Source: Candidatus Methylacidiphilales bacterium
Lineage (GTDB): Bacteria; Verrucomicrobiota; Verrucomicrobiia; Methylacidiphilales; JAAUTS01
Reading direction: 5' to 3'
Length of the DNA: 40,515 nucleotides
NCBI GenBank assembly: GCA_028713655.1
Contig: JAQTNW010000030.1
Span: forward strand, 1 to 40,515
Under the pieces are notes generated by a model. It saw only the letters and a list, made by a program, of their open reading frames with translations. It searched no databases and had not been told where the DNA came from. Of the stretch, positions 23,995-32,386 are shown one piece after another; within the stretch, counting starts at the first letter, position 1, and every line of letters begins with the position of its first letter. A program made the translations under genes and the position numbers.

Positions 23995-24020
23995 CGGGAC
24001 ATGAGAATGTCCCGGGATTT
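23995..24020 (+). terminator. Probable terminator after obgE
   Basis: CGGGACAT (23995-24002) pairs perfectly with ATGTCCCG (24007-24014) around a GAGA loop, followed by GGATTTTATG. It is preceded by a CTCTCACGAAGACACGAAGA repeat block (about 23963-23982). The T-run is short, and it could also serve the convergent hydrolase gene at 24045. Confidence 0.5.
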
Positions 24021-24044
24021 TATGCGTACAGCACGAACTCTAAC

Positions 24045-24911
24045 TCACCTGACAATCAGGATGCCGGCGATTGTTTCTGCAAAGAGCTTATGCCCTGCCG
24101 GGGAGAGATGAAGACCGTCCAACGTCGCACCCTCAGTGCCTAGAATCTTCGTGAAGTACCGCTTTGGAATCAAAGTTACACCATACTTCCTTGCCAGGTC
24201 CCGTTGCGCCTCACCAAATGCATTCTTGAATGGATAGAGTGGAAGTTCAACCATCAAAATGTGATGCCTGCCTTGATGAAGTCGATCGAGGATACTCTCC
24301 AGTCCCTTTCGGAACTGTTCGGATGAAGAAGGACCCAGGAGGTCGTTCCCTCCGATTTCCAAAATTACAACGGATGGAATGTTGGGGATTTTTGCAATTT
24401 GCTCCTGTGCGCTTTGTACATTGGCACCCGGTAGAGCCAGATTGCTCACACTAAGACCGGTCATATCAGATAGCAAAGGCGGCCACAACACTGTGTCTCG
24501 CCCCATCCCGGCGCTGATAGAGTCCCCAACAACATAAATCCGAGTGTGGGCCGACATCGTAAAAACAGGACTCAACTGGTTCAAAGATTCCTGGACCGCC
24601 ACTGCGATTGAAACCACAACGACTCCCGCAGCAAATATGGCACGCAATCGTCGTGAATGTTTCCGATTACGAAACTGATTGATATATAAAAGAAATCCTG
24701 CTGTAAAAACGCACAATAAGACATATTCCCATGCTGGCAGAGGTGTGGCTGAAAGCAGCACCACAACCAAAGAGACAAGGCAGCCGATATTCGCCGATGA
24801 TTGTGCAAGGCGGCTTTTCGAGAAAATAGTGGTTGTGACTGATGCCAGAAGCAATCCGATCCCAATGAAAAAGGCGGTTCCATCCGCAAGACCAAGTGCA
24901 ATCTGATTCAT
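24045..24911 (-). CDS. SGNH/GDSL hydrolase with N-terminal membrane segments
   Basis: From the ATG at 24909-24911 the protein has 288 residues; an upstream in-frame start at 24971 is possible but adds a poor extension. Hydrophobic helices lie at about 11-29, 41-56, 60-77 and 90-106. The SGNH domain follows: block I VVGDSISAGMG (Ser131), a Gly in the ALPGANVQ segment (block II), block III IGGNDLL (Asn) and block V DGLHLSPAGH (Asp265, His268). It is thus an esterase or acyl hydrolase anchored in the inner membrane, with the catalytic domain predicted outside the cytoplasm if four helices are present. The substrate is unknown; deacetylation of envelope glycans or lipids is one possibility. It stands alone. 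Confidence 0.82.
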   Translation of the reverse strand: MNQIALGLADGTAFFIGIGLLLASVTTTIFSKSRLAQSSANIGCLVSLVVVLLSATPLPAWEYVLLCVFTAGFLLYINQFRNRKHSRRLRAIFAAGVVVVSIAVAVQESLNQLSPVFTMSAHTRIYVVGDSISAGMGRDTVLWPPLLSDMTGLSVSNLALPGANVQSAQEQIAKIPNIPSVVILEIGGNDLLGPSSSEQFRKGLESILDRLHQGRHHILMVELPLYPFKNAFGEAQRDLARKYGVTLIPKRYFTKILGTEGATLDGLHLSPAGHKLFAETIAGILIVR

Positions 24912-25025
24912 TTTAAGTACTGTTCGGGCTGCAACAGATAAAATCAAGGGCAAACAACTCGGAATCGGCACTTACAAAGTAATCTTTGCGCTCAGAGTTC
25001 ATCGTTTATCTCTTCTGAATAAACT

Positions 25026-25084
25026 TCCAAAGCGGTGTCGCATTCGACGGCTGCCGAACTTGCCACCGCACTCCATATCGCTTT
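25026..25084 (-). repeat. Palindromic dispersed element (GGAGTGCGG family), copy 2
   Basis: Read on the minus strand it begins AAGCGATATGGAGTGCGGTG and ends CGACACCGCTTTGGA. The left end is identical over 18 bases to 4254-4271 and the whole is close to 30481-30537. GCGGTG and CACCGC can pair. The rest of the 162-bp gap between the hydrolase and guaA shows nothing else. Confidence 0.7.
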
Positions 25085-25133
25085 CGACCAGAATCTTGGA
25101 GTACGCCGACAGAGCGTCAACGGTAAATTCCGC

Positions 25134-26672
25134 CTATTCCCACTCGATGGTCGCCGGCGGCTTGGAGCTGATGTCCAGCACCACCCGGTTCACGCCCTTG
25201 ACTTCATTAATGATCCGGGTCGAAAGCTTGCCCAACAGATCATAGGGCAATTTCGCCCAGTCGGCTGTCATGGCATCCTGGCTTTCCACCGCGCGCACCG
25301 CGATGGTGAAATCGTAGGTCCGCTCGTCTCCCATCACCCCGACGCTTCGCACCGGAAGCAAAACGGCAAACGACTGCCAGATTTTGTAATACCAGCCGCT
25401 TAGCTTCATTTCCTCGACAACGACGGCATCCGCCTCGCGCAGAATTTGCAATTTGGCGCGGTCCACCGGTCCCAGGCAACGCACAGCCAGGCCGGGGCCC
25501 GGGAACGGCTGGCGCCAGACCATTTCCTTCGGCAAACCAAGCGCTTCGCCCACCGCGCGCACCTCGTCCTTGAAAAGCTGGCTCAAGGGCTCAATCAGCT
25601 TGAATTTCATCCGTTTCGGCAGGCCGCCGACATTGTGGTGCGACTTGATCAGCGCGGCCGGGTTGCCGTCGATCGAAACGCTTTCGATGATGTCGGGATA
25701 CAGCGTGCCTTGCGCGAGAAACTTCGCCTTCCCAACCGAGCGGGTGGCGGCTTCAAACACACGGATGAATTCAGTGCCGATGATCTTGCGCTTCCGCTCG
25801 GGATCGCTCACACCCCTGAGCCTGGACAGGAAGCGGTCCGAGGCATCGACGACCTTGAGCTTCAAGCCCAGGCCCTTGCCGAAAATCCGTTTCACGCTTT
25901 CCACTTCATTGGCTCTTAACAATCCATTATCAACCAAAATACAGACCAACTGGCCGCCAATGGCCCGGTGCAGCAGGGCGGCAGCCACGCTGGAATCCAC
26001 CCCGCCGCTCAAACCAAGGATCACCCGGTCCTTCCCGACCTTGTCCCTGATTTCCTCCACTGTTTTGTCAATAAACGAGGACATCGTCCAGGTTCCCTTG
26101 CAACCGCAGACGCCCTTGACAAAGTTATGGATAATCTCCCTGCCGCGCGGCGTGTGCGCCACCTCGGGATGGAATTGCAGGCCGAAGATGTTTCCCTTTT
26201 GCACCACGGCATAGGCGGAGTTTTCCGTTTTGCCCGCCGCTTTAAAGCCCCTGGGCAGGCGCGTGACTTTGTCGCCATGACTGTTCCAGATTTCAATGGA
26301 ACCGGACAATCCCCGGAATAATCCGCATTTCCGGTCCACCTGTAACAGGCCCCGGCCATATTCGCGCCTCTGGCTTTTGGCCACTTCACCGCCCAGGAAA
26401 TGGGCGAGCAATTGCATGCCATAACAAATCCCAAGGATGGGAATGCCCAGGTTGAAAATTTCCGGGTCGGGCTTGGGCGCGTCTTTTGCATAAACGCTGG
26501 CCGGACCGCCGGAAAGAATGATGCCCCGGGGCCGCAGGCTGGCGATTTTGCGGGCGCCGGTGGAATAGGGCACAATTTCGGAATAGACATTGGCCTCGCG
26601 GATGCGGCGGGCGATGACTTGGGTGTACTGGGAGCCAAAATCCAGAATAAGTATGCGTTCGGGTGTTTCCAT
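25134..26672 (-). CDS. guaA: GMP synthase (glutamine-hydrolysing)
   Basis: GuaA converts XMP to GMP using glutamine and ATP. From [10 protein letters not shown] (ATG 26670-26672) the protein has 512 residues; an upstream in-frame ATG at 26702 would overlap the preceding gene. The class I amidotransferase domain has the nucleophile Cys83 (GICYGMQ) with His168 and Glu170 (LQFHPEV). The ATP-pyrophosphatase domain has the P-loop LSGGVDSS (221-228), and the C-terminal dimerisation domain ends [11 protein letters not shown], the usual terminus. It is the last gene of the rsmI-exbB operon. Confidence 0.96.
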   Translation of the reverse strand: METPERILILDFGSQYTQVIARRIREANVYSEIVPYSTGARKIASLRPRGIILSGGPASVYAKDAPKPDPEIFNLGIPILGICYGMQLLAHFLGGEVAKSQRREYGRGLLQVDRKCGLFRGLSGSIEIWNSHGDKVTRLPRGFKAAGKTENSAYAVVQKGNIFGLQFHPEVAHTPRGREIIHNFVKGVCGCKGTWTMSSFIDKTVEEIRDKVGKDRVILGLSGGVDSSVAAALLHRAIGGQLVCILVDNGLLRANEVESVKRIFGKGLGLKLKVVDASDRFLSRLRGVSDPERKRKIIGTEFIRVFEAATRSVGKAKFLAQGTLYPDIIESVSIDGNPAALIKSHHNVGGLPKRMKFKLIEPLSQLFKDEVRAVGEALGLPKEMVWRQPFPGPGLAVRCLGPVDRAKLQILREADAVVVEEMKLSGWYYKIWQSFAVLLPVRSVGVMGDERTYDFTIAVRAVESQDAMTADWAKLPYDLLGKLSTRIINEVKGVNRVVLDISSKPPATIEWE

Positions 26673-26698
26673 GAAAGGTCTCAATAAGGGCCAAAGAG

Positions 26699-26944
26699 TC
26701 AAATACTGTCAGAGGGTTCGGACAGTTTGTCCAGCCTGATTCGCGCTCCACAGGACGGGCAACGGACCGAAACAATGGCCTGGCCGGCTTGAATTTTGTG
26801 CGAGCAGATCGTGCAACGATAGCTTCTGCGCGCGCTGCGTGAAAACCGGTATTGCCTCCATGCGGAAATTAACCATGCGGCAAAAATCACCGCAAGAAAA
26901 ACAAACAGGTACCCCAGAAAGAGCGAGAGAAAATCGATTTTCAT
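26699..26944 (-). CDS. Small membrane-anchored zinc-ribbon protein
   Basis: This 81-residue protein has one N-terminal membrane helix (about residues 5-27, [20 protein letters not shown]), a basic stretch ([14 protein letters not shown]) and a zinc ribbon with two CxxC pairs (CTICSHKI and CPSCGARI). The topology predicts a cytoplasmic ribbon. The start at 26942-26944 overlaps the tonB-like stop by 4 bp; a longer frame upstream (to 27010) lies inside that gene. It resembles the short zinc-ribbon proteins common in PVC genomes; role unknown, but the coupling with the TonB-like gene suggests membership of the same unit. Confidence 0.75.
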   Translation of the reverse strand: MKIDFLSLFLGYLFVFLAVIFAAWLISAWRQYRFSRSARRSYRCTICSHKIQAGQAIVSVRCPSCGARIRLDKLSEPSDSI

Positions 26945-27717
26945 GGCGCGGGCGGGGCCGCCGGGGCCGGCTTTTCCTTGAAATGCCAGTAGATCAACGC
27001 CTTCCCCCACTGCGTCGGGGTGTCTGCAGCGGGCGCGAATTTCCAGTTCCTCAACTCGCGCACCGCAAGCTGGTCCACGCTTGAATCTTCGCAGGAACTG
27101 TCCACCAGTATATTTTCAATCATCCCCTCTTCATTGACCGAGAAGGAAAGTACGGTGGTCTTTAAATCCCGATCCACCGCGGGCTGGGGCAATTCCGTCC
27201 TTTTTTGGATGGCGCGTTCCGCCAGGCCTCCCGTGATCTGCACAACAGTCCCGCTAAGCTGAGGCGGTATTTCAATCTGCAGTCCCTTGGGATCAGGCTT
27301 CGATTCCTTCAAACTATCCGACACCTGTTGCGACAGCGATGCGATGTCGTCTTTCAGGACAAACTCACGGAACTGCTGGGGCAGCGGCGCGGACTCAGGC
27401 CCTTTTTGTTTCCATTCAGGCAGGCTCGAAATCCGCGACAACTCGGGCAGGGGGCTGCGGGGCAGCGCCATCACGCTCGGATCACGCCAATCCATCCAGA
27501 CCATGCTCCCGGCGGCCACCGTGTCTGCTCCACCAGCCGACAGCAAAGTCACCTGCTGCGGACGCTGCGGCACACCGGCAGACGGCGGAGTCTCCACCTT
27601 GAAAATAAAAAAACAGCCCAAATGGCCCGCCAGCGAAATCAAAACAAGCAGTCCAAGCCAGCGCCGCTCCGGAGGCAGCAATCCTTCCCAGAGTTCATGC
27701 AGAGGCTGGGCATTCAT
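26941..27717 (-). CDS. TonB-like energy transducer
   Basis: This 258-residue protein has a short cytoplasmic N-terminus, one membrane helix (about 21-40, LGLLVLISLAGHLGCFFIF), a periplasmic linker and a C-terminal TonB-type domain (about 170-245) with VLSFSVNEEGMIENILVDSS and AVRELRNWKFAPA, the 'G.v....v..SSG...lD..a...l..w.F.Pa' pattern. TonB transmits the proton-motive force from ExbB/ExbD to outer-membrane receptors. The SxxxH helix signature of TonB appears as SLAGH. The linker has modest proline content. It overlaps exbD by 4 bp. Confidence 0.85.
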   Translation of the reverse strand: MNAQPLHELWEGLLPPERRWLGLLVLISLAGHLGCFFIFKVETPPSAGVPQRPQQVTLLSAGGADTVAAGSMVWMDWRDPSVMALPRSPLPELSRISSLPEWKQKGPESAPLPQQFREFVLKDDIASLSQQVSDSLKESKPDPKGLQIEIPPQLSGTVVQITGGLAERAIQKRTELPQPAVDRDLKTTVLSFSVNEEGMIENILVDSSCEDSSVDQLAVRELRNWKFAPAADTPTQWGKALIYWHFKEKPAPAAPPAP

Positions 27718-28136
27718 GGACCGGAGTCCGCTCCCGGCGGCTGGGTCGCAATGACCACGCCGACATCGGCGGCAAGCGCGTGCGTGAGAATTTCCGTGAC
27801 GAAACCATGCGGGACATTTCGGTCGGCGCGCAGCACGACCGTGGCATCGGCCTGCTTTTTCGAAATCCGCTTCAATTCTCCCTCGAGTTTTTCCATCGTG
27901 ATCACCTGGTCGTTCAGAAAAATAACCGGGGGATCCTGCGCGGTGACGTTGAGAACATAGCGGATATCCCGGATGCCGCCATGCGAAGGCCCGCGCGGGA
28001 GATTCACCTTGACCCCCGGCTGGAGCACAAAGGTGGAGCTGAGAATGAAAAAGATGATCAGCGTCAGGACCATGTCGATCAACGGCGTCATGTCAAATCC
28101 CGCACCCAGCGGCTTGATATTCCTGCGTAATTTCAT
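27714..28136 (-). CDS. exbD: Biopolymer transport protein ExbD/TolR
   Basis: This 140-residue protein has the ExbD layout: basic N-terminus, a single helix with the essential Asp21 (FDMTPLIDMVLTLIIFFIL) that takes part in proton flow, and a periplasmic domain (NVTAQDPPVIFLNDQVITME ... VVLRADRNVPHGFVTEIL). With ExbB it forms the inner-membrane motor for the downstream TonB-like protein, whose start overlaps its stop. ExbD and TolR cannot be told apart from sequence alone; the TonB neighbour favours ExbD. Confidence 0.9.
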   Translation of the reverse strand: MKLRRNIKPLGAGFDMTPLIDMVLTLIIFFILSSTFVLQPGVKVNLPRGPSHGGIRDIRYVLNVTAQDPPVIFLNDQVITMEKLEGELKRISKKQADATVVLRADRNVPHGFVTEILTHALAADVGVVIATQPPGADSGP

Positions 28137-28311
28137 GGCATTAAATGGGACAACACGAAAAACATTTTAACAAAGAAAACATGGAGATTCAGGAGAAACT
28201 CAACAACCTCGAACAAACTCTGTGATCTTTTTGTGAAATCCTGTTCATCCTGTAAATCCTGTCCTAAATGGGCCTCCGGAAAGGTTGGACCTCCAAATAA
28301 CCAAACAGCTT
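28137..28311. repeat. exbB-exbD spacer carrying a dispersed repeat
   Basis: The 175-bp gap inside the operon contains AATCCTGTTCATCCTGTAAATCCTG (about 28238-28262), a tandem of a short CCTGT-containing unit of a kind widespread in intergenic DNA of PVC and other bacteria, next to an AAAGAAAACATGGAGATTCA tract. No gene is seen. The insertion separates two normally adjacent genes. Confidence 0.6.
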
Positions 28312-29055
28312 TTAACGGCCCGGCTCACTCTTGGCATCGGTACTTTTGTTGTCTGCACTTTTGGCATCCGTACCTTTGATTTCCGGCTTCGCGACAACGG
28401 GTTCTTTCTTGCCGTCATCGGCCCCGATTTTCTCCGGCGGGGCCTCCTGCAGCAGATGCACCACCTCAATCCCCGCCCGTTCCATGTCGGTCACGATGGC
28501 GTTAAGCCGGGACACAAGGTAATTATAGGCCACATAACACGGAATGGCCACCACCAGGCCGCCGGCCGTGGTGATCAGGGCTTCCCAAATACCCCCCGCC
28601 AGGTCGCCGATGGGAGCGGCGCCCATCGCTTCGTTCATTTTAATAAAAGCCTTGATCATGCCGGTCACCGTTCCCAACAGCCCCAGCAACGGCGAAACAC
28701 AGGCCACCGTCGTGAGCAGGATCATGTTCGCTTCAAGGCGCGGCATTTGCAGTTGCGCCACTTCCTGGACGATCTCCTTCAGCTCGGCCTTGGGCATGTT
28801 TCGCTTGAGCACGGCTGTTTGCACAACCCGGACCGCGGGGCCGTAGGCTTCGTCACAACGTTCGAGCACCTCGTTGTAACGTCCTTGGCGCAACAGATTG
28901 GCTATGCCCTTGAGAAAGTGGTCAAGATTGAGCGAGCAGCGATGATAAAAAATCAGGCGTTCGGCAAAAACACCCACCGCCAGTACGCTGCCGAAAAGCA
29001 GGAACCACATGATGGGGCCCCCGCGCTGCATGATGTCTAAAGGACCCGATATCAT
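28312..29055 (-). CDS. exbB: Biopolymer transport protein ExbB/TolQ/MotA family
   Basis: This 247-residue protein has three membrane helices at about 14-32 (IMWFLLFGSVLAVGVFAERL), 109-133 (ILLTTVACVSPLLGLLGTVTGMI) and 157-178 (LITTAGGLVVAIPCYVAYNY), with the diagnostic PLLGLLGTVTGM and a large cytoplasmic loop. It is the proton-channel partner of ExbD. The C-terminal tail is lysine/aspartate rich and low complexity (GTDAKSADNKSTDAKSEPGR) with an internal direct repeat, unusual for the family. Confidence 0.92.
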   Translation of the reverse strand: MISGPLDIMQRGGPIMWFLLFGSVLAVGVFAERLIFYHRCSLNLDHFLKGIANLLRQGRYNEVLERCDEAYGPAVRVVQTAVLKRNMPKAELKEIVQEVAQLQMPRLEANMILLTTVACVSPLLGLLGTVTGMIKAFIKMNEAMGAAPIGDLAGGIWEALITTAGGLVVAIPCYVAYNYLVSRLNAIVTDMERAGIEVVHLLQEAPPEKIGADDGKKEPVVAKPEIKGTDAKSADNKSTDAKSEPGR

Positions 29056-29094
29056 GATCTTGATTGTTTCCGGGAAAAATTCCCCCGGCCTCTG

Positions 29095-29709
29095 TTACCA
29101 GATGAAAGAACGGGTCTGGGCGACAATTTTGCCGTTCCTCACCACCGAAATGCGCCAGGAATTCACATCGCCGAATTCCTTGTACGTTTCGCCGGTAATC
29201 GAAAAATGGCCTTTGACGCTGCCTTCAATGCCTTTGTAGGGAATTTCCAGCGTGGTCACCTTGTCGCGCGTGTGCGACTGGCGGTAGTCCATCCGCAAAA
29301 TCAAATCAGCCGCAGGGCCTTTATTCGCCCAGTTCACCGTATAATAATGGCCTTTGCGCGATTCCAATTGCGCCTGGGTCACCGCCCCGTAGTTATAGTA
29401 TTTGAATTCCTCCGCAATGCTCTGGTTATTACCCGTATGGGTCACGCTGGGATCGTTCAAGAAATCATACACCTTGCCGATGCCGATCTTGGCATCCAAT
29501 TCCACCGGCAGGTCCCAGGGCTCAACCCGCGGAGGATACGCCTTGGCTGGCGGAAGTTGGGATTGGGCGGCCGTTTCATTCTTGCTTGCGTCGGGAGCCT
29601 GCACAGAAACGGGCTCTGGAGCCTGTTTTTTCGACGGCTTTGGGTTGTCCGCCAGGAGCTGCGCCCCTGCGGCAAGAAGGATCAAGGTAAGAAGGACTGA
29701 AATTCGCAT
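29095..29709 (-). CDS. Secreted protein of unknown function
   Basis: From the ATG at 29707-29709 the protein has 204 residues with a signal peptide (MRISVLLTLILLAAGAQLLA). The longer open frame to 29850 lies inside rsmI and is not used. A low-complexity Lys/Pro/Ala region follows the signal (PKPSKKQAPEPVSVQAPDAS). The mature domain has VEPWDLPVELDAKIGIGKVY, SIAEEFKYYNYGAVTQAQ and LILRMDYRQSHTRDKVTTLE, and ends in an immunoglobulin-like strand pattern (DVNSWRISVVRNGKIVAQTR). I do not recognise the family. Its place between rsmI and exbB, with short gaps, suggests an envelope role. Confidence 0.75.
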   Translation of the reverse strand: MRISVLLTLILLAAGAQLLADNPKPSKKQAPEPVSVQAPDASKNETAAQSQLPPAKAYPPRVEPWDLPVELDAKIGIGKVYDFLNDPSVTHTGNNQSIAEEFKYYNYGAVTQAQLESRKGHYYTVNWANKGPAADLILRMDYRQSHTRDKVTTLEIPYKGIEGSVKGHFSITGETYKEFGDVNSWRISVVRNGKIVAQTRSFIW

Positions 29710-29740
29710 ACTTTTTAATAGCGGCAAGGGCTGATAAGTG

Positions 29741-30424
29741 TCAATTCCGCTCGTTCGCCCCCTGAACCAGAAAAGTAATCTCCCCTCTGACCTTGCCCGC
29801 CCGGAAATACGCCAAAACCTCTTCAGGAGTGCCCCGTTTGACCTCCTCAAACTTTTTGGTCAGCTCCCGCGCCACGCAAACCGCATTCTGGGGAATCACA
29901 GCCACGCAATCCTCCAGGGTCCGCAGGAGCCGGTAGGGAGACTCAAAATATACGCTGGTGCTGTCGCGCCCGGCTGCGGCCAGCAATTCCTTCTGCCGTG
30001 CTCCTCCTTTGACCGGCAAAAAGCCGCCAAAATAAAACGGTGTAATCTTCATCCCGGACGCCACCAACGCATGCAATACGGCCGACGGTCCCGGAATCAC
30101 CTCCACATCGACTCCCTGTTTCAAGCAATCCCGGATCAGGCGCTCTCCCGGATCTGAAATCCCCGGCATGCCGGCATCGCTGACCAGCGCGATCGACTCA
30201 CCCCGCTCAAAACGGGAGGCGAACTCTTCCTTGCGCCGTGCTTCGTTGAATTTGTGGTAACTCACCTGGGACTTGGAAATTTCGTAATGCTGCAACAGCA
30301 AACCCGTATGACGCGTGTCCTCCGCGGCGATGAGGCTCACTTCCTTCAAGACCCGCAAGGCCCGTATCGTCAAGTCTTCCAGATTTCCGATCGGCGTTGC
30401 GACCACATAAAGCTTTCCTGGCAT
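29741..30424 (-). CDS. rsmI: 16S rRNA (cytidine(1402)-2'-O)-methyltransferase RsmI
   Basis: RsmI methylates the 2'-OH of C1402 in the decoding centre of 16S rRNA. From MPGKLYVVATPIGNLEDLT (ATG 30422-30424) the protein has 227 residues; family members have 220-290. The tetrapyrrole-methylase fold shows AAEDTRHTG, VSDAGMPGISDPG, VEVIPGPSAVLHALVASG and the C-terminal GEITFLVQG. The upstream extension to 30520 has no homology-like sequence and enters a repeat element. It is the first gene of the operon ending in guaA. Confidence 0.95.
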   Translation of the reverse strand: MPGKLYVVATPIGNLEDLTIRALRVLKEVSLIAAEDTRHTGLLLQHYEISKSQVSYHKFNEARRKEEFASRFERGESIALVSDAGMPGISDPGERLIRDCLKQGVDVEVIPGPSAVLHALVASGMKITPFYFGGFLPVKGGARQKELLAAAGRDSTSVYFESPYRLLRTLEDCVAVIPQNAVCVARELTKKFEEVKRGTPEEVLAYFRAGKVRGEITFLVQGANERN

Positions 30425-30480
30425 CCGGACATCCTGCGCGAAAAGGAGCGCGGGGCAATTCCGATTTCGGCCATGCTGTT

Positions 30481-30537
30481 TATAGAGTGCGGTGACAAGT
30501 CCGCCAGCCGCCGGGGACACGACACCGCTTTGGATTC
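30481..30537 (+). repeat. Palindromic dispersed element (GGAGTGCGG family), copy 3
   Basis: It begins GAGTGCGGTGACAAG, has CAGCCG in the middle and ends CGACACCGCTTTGGATT. The same three blocks occur in the same order in copy 2 (25026-25084, other strand). It lies between rsmI and the accessory unit. Confidence 0.7.
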
Positions 30538-30727
30538 CACGTTTATTCGTTCCGACACAGCGATACGAATGGAGGTACGATCACTGTGCCGTCCCATTGG
30601 TGTTGGCATAATACCCACTAATTCAGACGCAGTGCCAACACACTCACAACATTGTATAAGCAAAACAATCTCCGGCCATATTTTACTTATATAATCTGCT
30701 CCCGTTATTTTTGTGAATAACATTAAA

Positions 30728-30756
30728 TTGTAACAAACTTGAAATTGACTCATAAT
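30728..30756 (+). promoter_or_regulatory. Candidate promoter of the CHAT gene unit
   Basis: TTGTAA (30728-30733; 4 of 6) is followed after exactly 17 bp by CATAAT (30751-30756; 5 of 6). Transcription from here would start near 30763, giving a leader of about 278 nt before 31041. A perfect TATAAT at 30949-30954 without a -35 is an alternative closer to the gene. Confidence 0.4.
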
Positions 30757-30788
30757 ACCTCATGGCTTTAGGTGTGAGGCCATGCTTG

Positions 30789-30818
30789 GAAAATCTTCAA
30801 TCAGGATTTTCTTTTTTT
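30789..30818 (+). terminator. Hairpin with T-run in the leader: attenuator or terminator
   Basis: GAAAATC (30789-30795) pairs with GATTTTC (30805-30811), followed directly by seven T (30812-30818). This has the form of a weak intrinsic terminator. It lies between the candidate promoter at 30728-30756 and the gene at 31041, where it could attenuate. No gene upstream on this strand needs it. A small hairpin CGAAG-AGC-CTTCG follows at 30926-30938. The rest of 30425-31040 has no gene that I can support. Confidence 0.45.
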
Positions 30819-31040
30819 GTGTCAGCGGCTGCCTTTTACCTGAATGGCATGGTCTTGTGGCAGATGCCGCGGGCACTTTGGCCTGTATTTCCGATACCCG
30901 TACCCCTGCCATCCCATGCTGTGATCGAAGAGCCTTCGGTGTGTCATTTATAATTATATAAGCAGTCAGCACAACAAACCTCTGACTACCCGATCCGGTC
31001 ATTTTAGCCTTTAAACAGAAACAATAAAGGAAGGAACCTT

Positions 31041-32369
31041 ATGAAAAATACAGAAAAATGGGTATGTCTTGCTGCTTTGGCAATTTTGAGTGCGACAGCC
31101 GCCAGAGCGGACACCATCAATAGCGGAGTTTACATTGGAAACCTCTCAATCCAGCCAGATACCGGGGCCAATCCTGTTGAAGCGGGCGACCTCACCCTAT
31201 CCGGCGCATTGGATGTATTTGGCAATACTTTGAACTTGGGCACCGCAGGTTCCAGCCCTGGAATTAGTTTTACCTATACAGACGATGCTACTGGACAAAC
31301 CACCACGATCAACTTGGCCGGAGCGCGTAACAGCACGACTTGGCGCTGGCAGCAGAACAGCAGTGGAGGGATGAAGGATAAGATGAAACTGGATCAGAAC
31401 AACGTGCTGACGATACAGGCGCCGGACTACTCCGGTGGAAACGCGGGAAAAATTGTCCTGACACCCAACACCAGTGGCAGCCAGATCACCATTGACGGGA
31501 ATGCATTGCTGACGGCCTCGGCCGCTGCGGGCATCTATTTAACTCAAAGCGCGGCGGACCAAAGATATACCCTGGCAAATTCAATTTGGGCAGCGTCAGG
31601 CTCGAATGGAATTGTCACTTCTGATTCGGTTGGGATTGGAACCAGCAATCCAAATCCCAATACGGCTTTAACAGTATCCGGTGGTGCTGCGGGAACGGCG
31701 TTACAGTTATATGCACGTTCTACCGACGGACAATCTACTCCCGTATTTTCCGTGGGAGATGCGATTGTGCCTAATCGGAATTGGATTGACTCGTACGGAA
31801 TCATGAGAGTTGGAACAGGATTGGTGGTCGGTTCAAATACATTCAATGACCCCAATGTCGGCACCACGTTTCCAGTGGGATTGTATGTTGTAGGCGGCTC
31901 TTGCTCCATGTTTGTTTATGGCACGGACAGTAGCGACGACAGGGCGATGATGAGATTTAGATCCAAAAACTCAGCCTTGATGTACATGGGAGTAAAATAT
32001 AATTCCGGCATGACGCAGTGCGGTTTTTTTAATCAAAACGGCGATTCTAACAATCCGTTAATGGTTATAAATAACGGCAATGCCGGCAATTCCGGCGGAC
32101 AAGTCGGGATTGGCACAGGCAATCCGGCTGCGCAGTTGCAAATCAATGTGGCCAATCCAACTTATATCGGGCAAATAGTGAAGGGGGCAGCCTCACAAAC
32201 AGCCAACCTCACACAGTGGCAGAATAGTTCAGGAACGGTATTGGCGAAAATTGATGCCAATGGAAATTTCACGACTAACGGTAATGCCACAGTTACCGGC
32301 AGCATGGCTGTGCAAGGCCCGATCACCGCCGCTCCCGGTGGAAACATCCCCATGTTCACAGGCAATTGA
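31041..32369 (+). CDS. Secreted tail-fibre-like repeat protein
   Basis: This 442-residue protein has a signal peptide (hydrophobic WVCLAALAILSATAARA, cleavage before DTIN) and an excellent Shine-Dalgarno (AAGGAAGGA at 31027-31035). The body is low in charge, rich in Gly, Asn, Ser and Thr, and contains units known from phage tail fibres and trimeric surface fibres: LTQSAADQRYTLANSIW, SVGIGTSNPNPNTALTVSGG, QVGIGTGNPAAQLQINVANP and GTVLAKIDANGNFTTNGNAT. No chaperone-type autocleavage domain is seen at the C-terminus, and it ends PAPGGNIPMFTGN-like (APGGNIPMFTGN). It is probably an exported fibrous structural or adhesion protein. Its stop overlaps a possible TTG start of the CHAT gene and lies 17 bp before the preferred ATG, so the two are coupled. 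Confidence 0.8.
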   Translation: MKNTEKWVCLAALAILSATAARADTINSGVYIGNLSIQPDTGANPVEAGDLTLSGALDVFGNTLNLGTAGSSPGISFTYTDDATGQTTTINLAGARNSTTWRWQQNSSGGMKDKMKLDQNNVLTIQAPDYSGGNAGKIVLTPNTSGSQITIDGNALLTASAAAGIYLTQSAADQRYTLANSIWAASGSNGIVTSDSVGIGTSNPNPNTALTVSGGAAGTALQLYARSTDGQSTPVFSVGDAIVPNRNWIDSYGIMRVGTGLVVGSNTFNDPNVGTTFPVGLYVVGGSCSMFVYGTDSSDDRAMMRFRSKNSALMYMGVKYNSGMTQCGFFNQNGDSNNPLMVINNGNAGNSGGQVGIGTGNPAAQLQINVANPTYIGQIVKGAASQTANLTQWQNSSGTVLAKIDANGNFTTNGNATVTGSMAVQGPITAAPGGNIPMFTGN

Positions 32370-32386
32370 TTGGAGCTTTTACCCGC

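Noticed and set aside
30760-31002. 80-codon minus-strand frame
   Set aside because: It lies antisense to the leader with promoter and hairpin signals, has no motif, and is not positioned in an operon.
30763-31040. Riboswitch in the leader
   Set aside because: Beyond simple hairpins I could not match the leader to any known riboswitch core.
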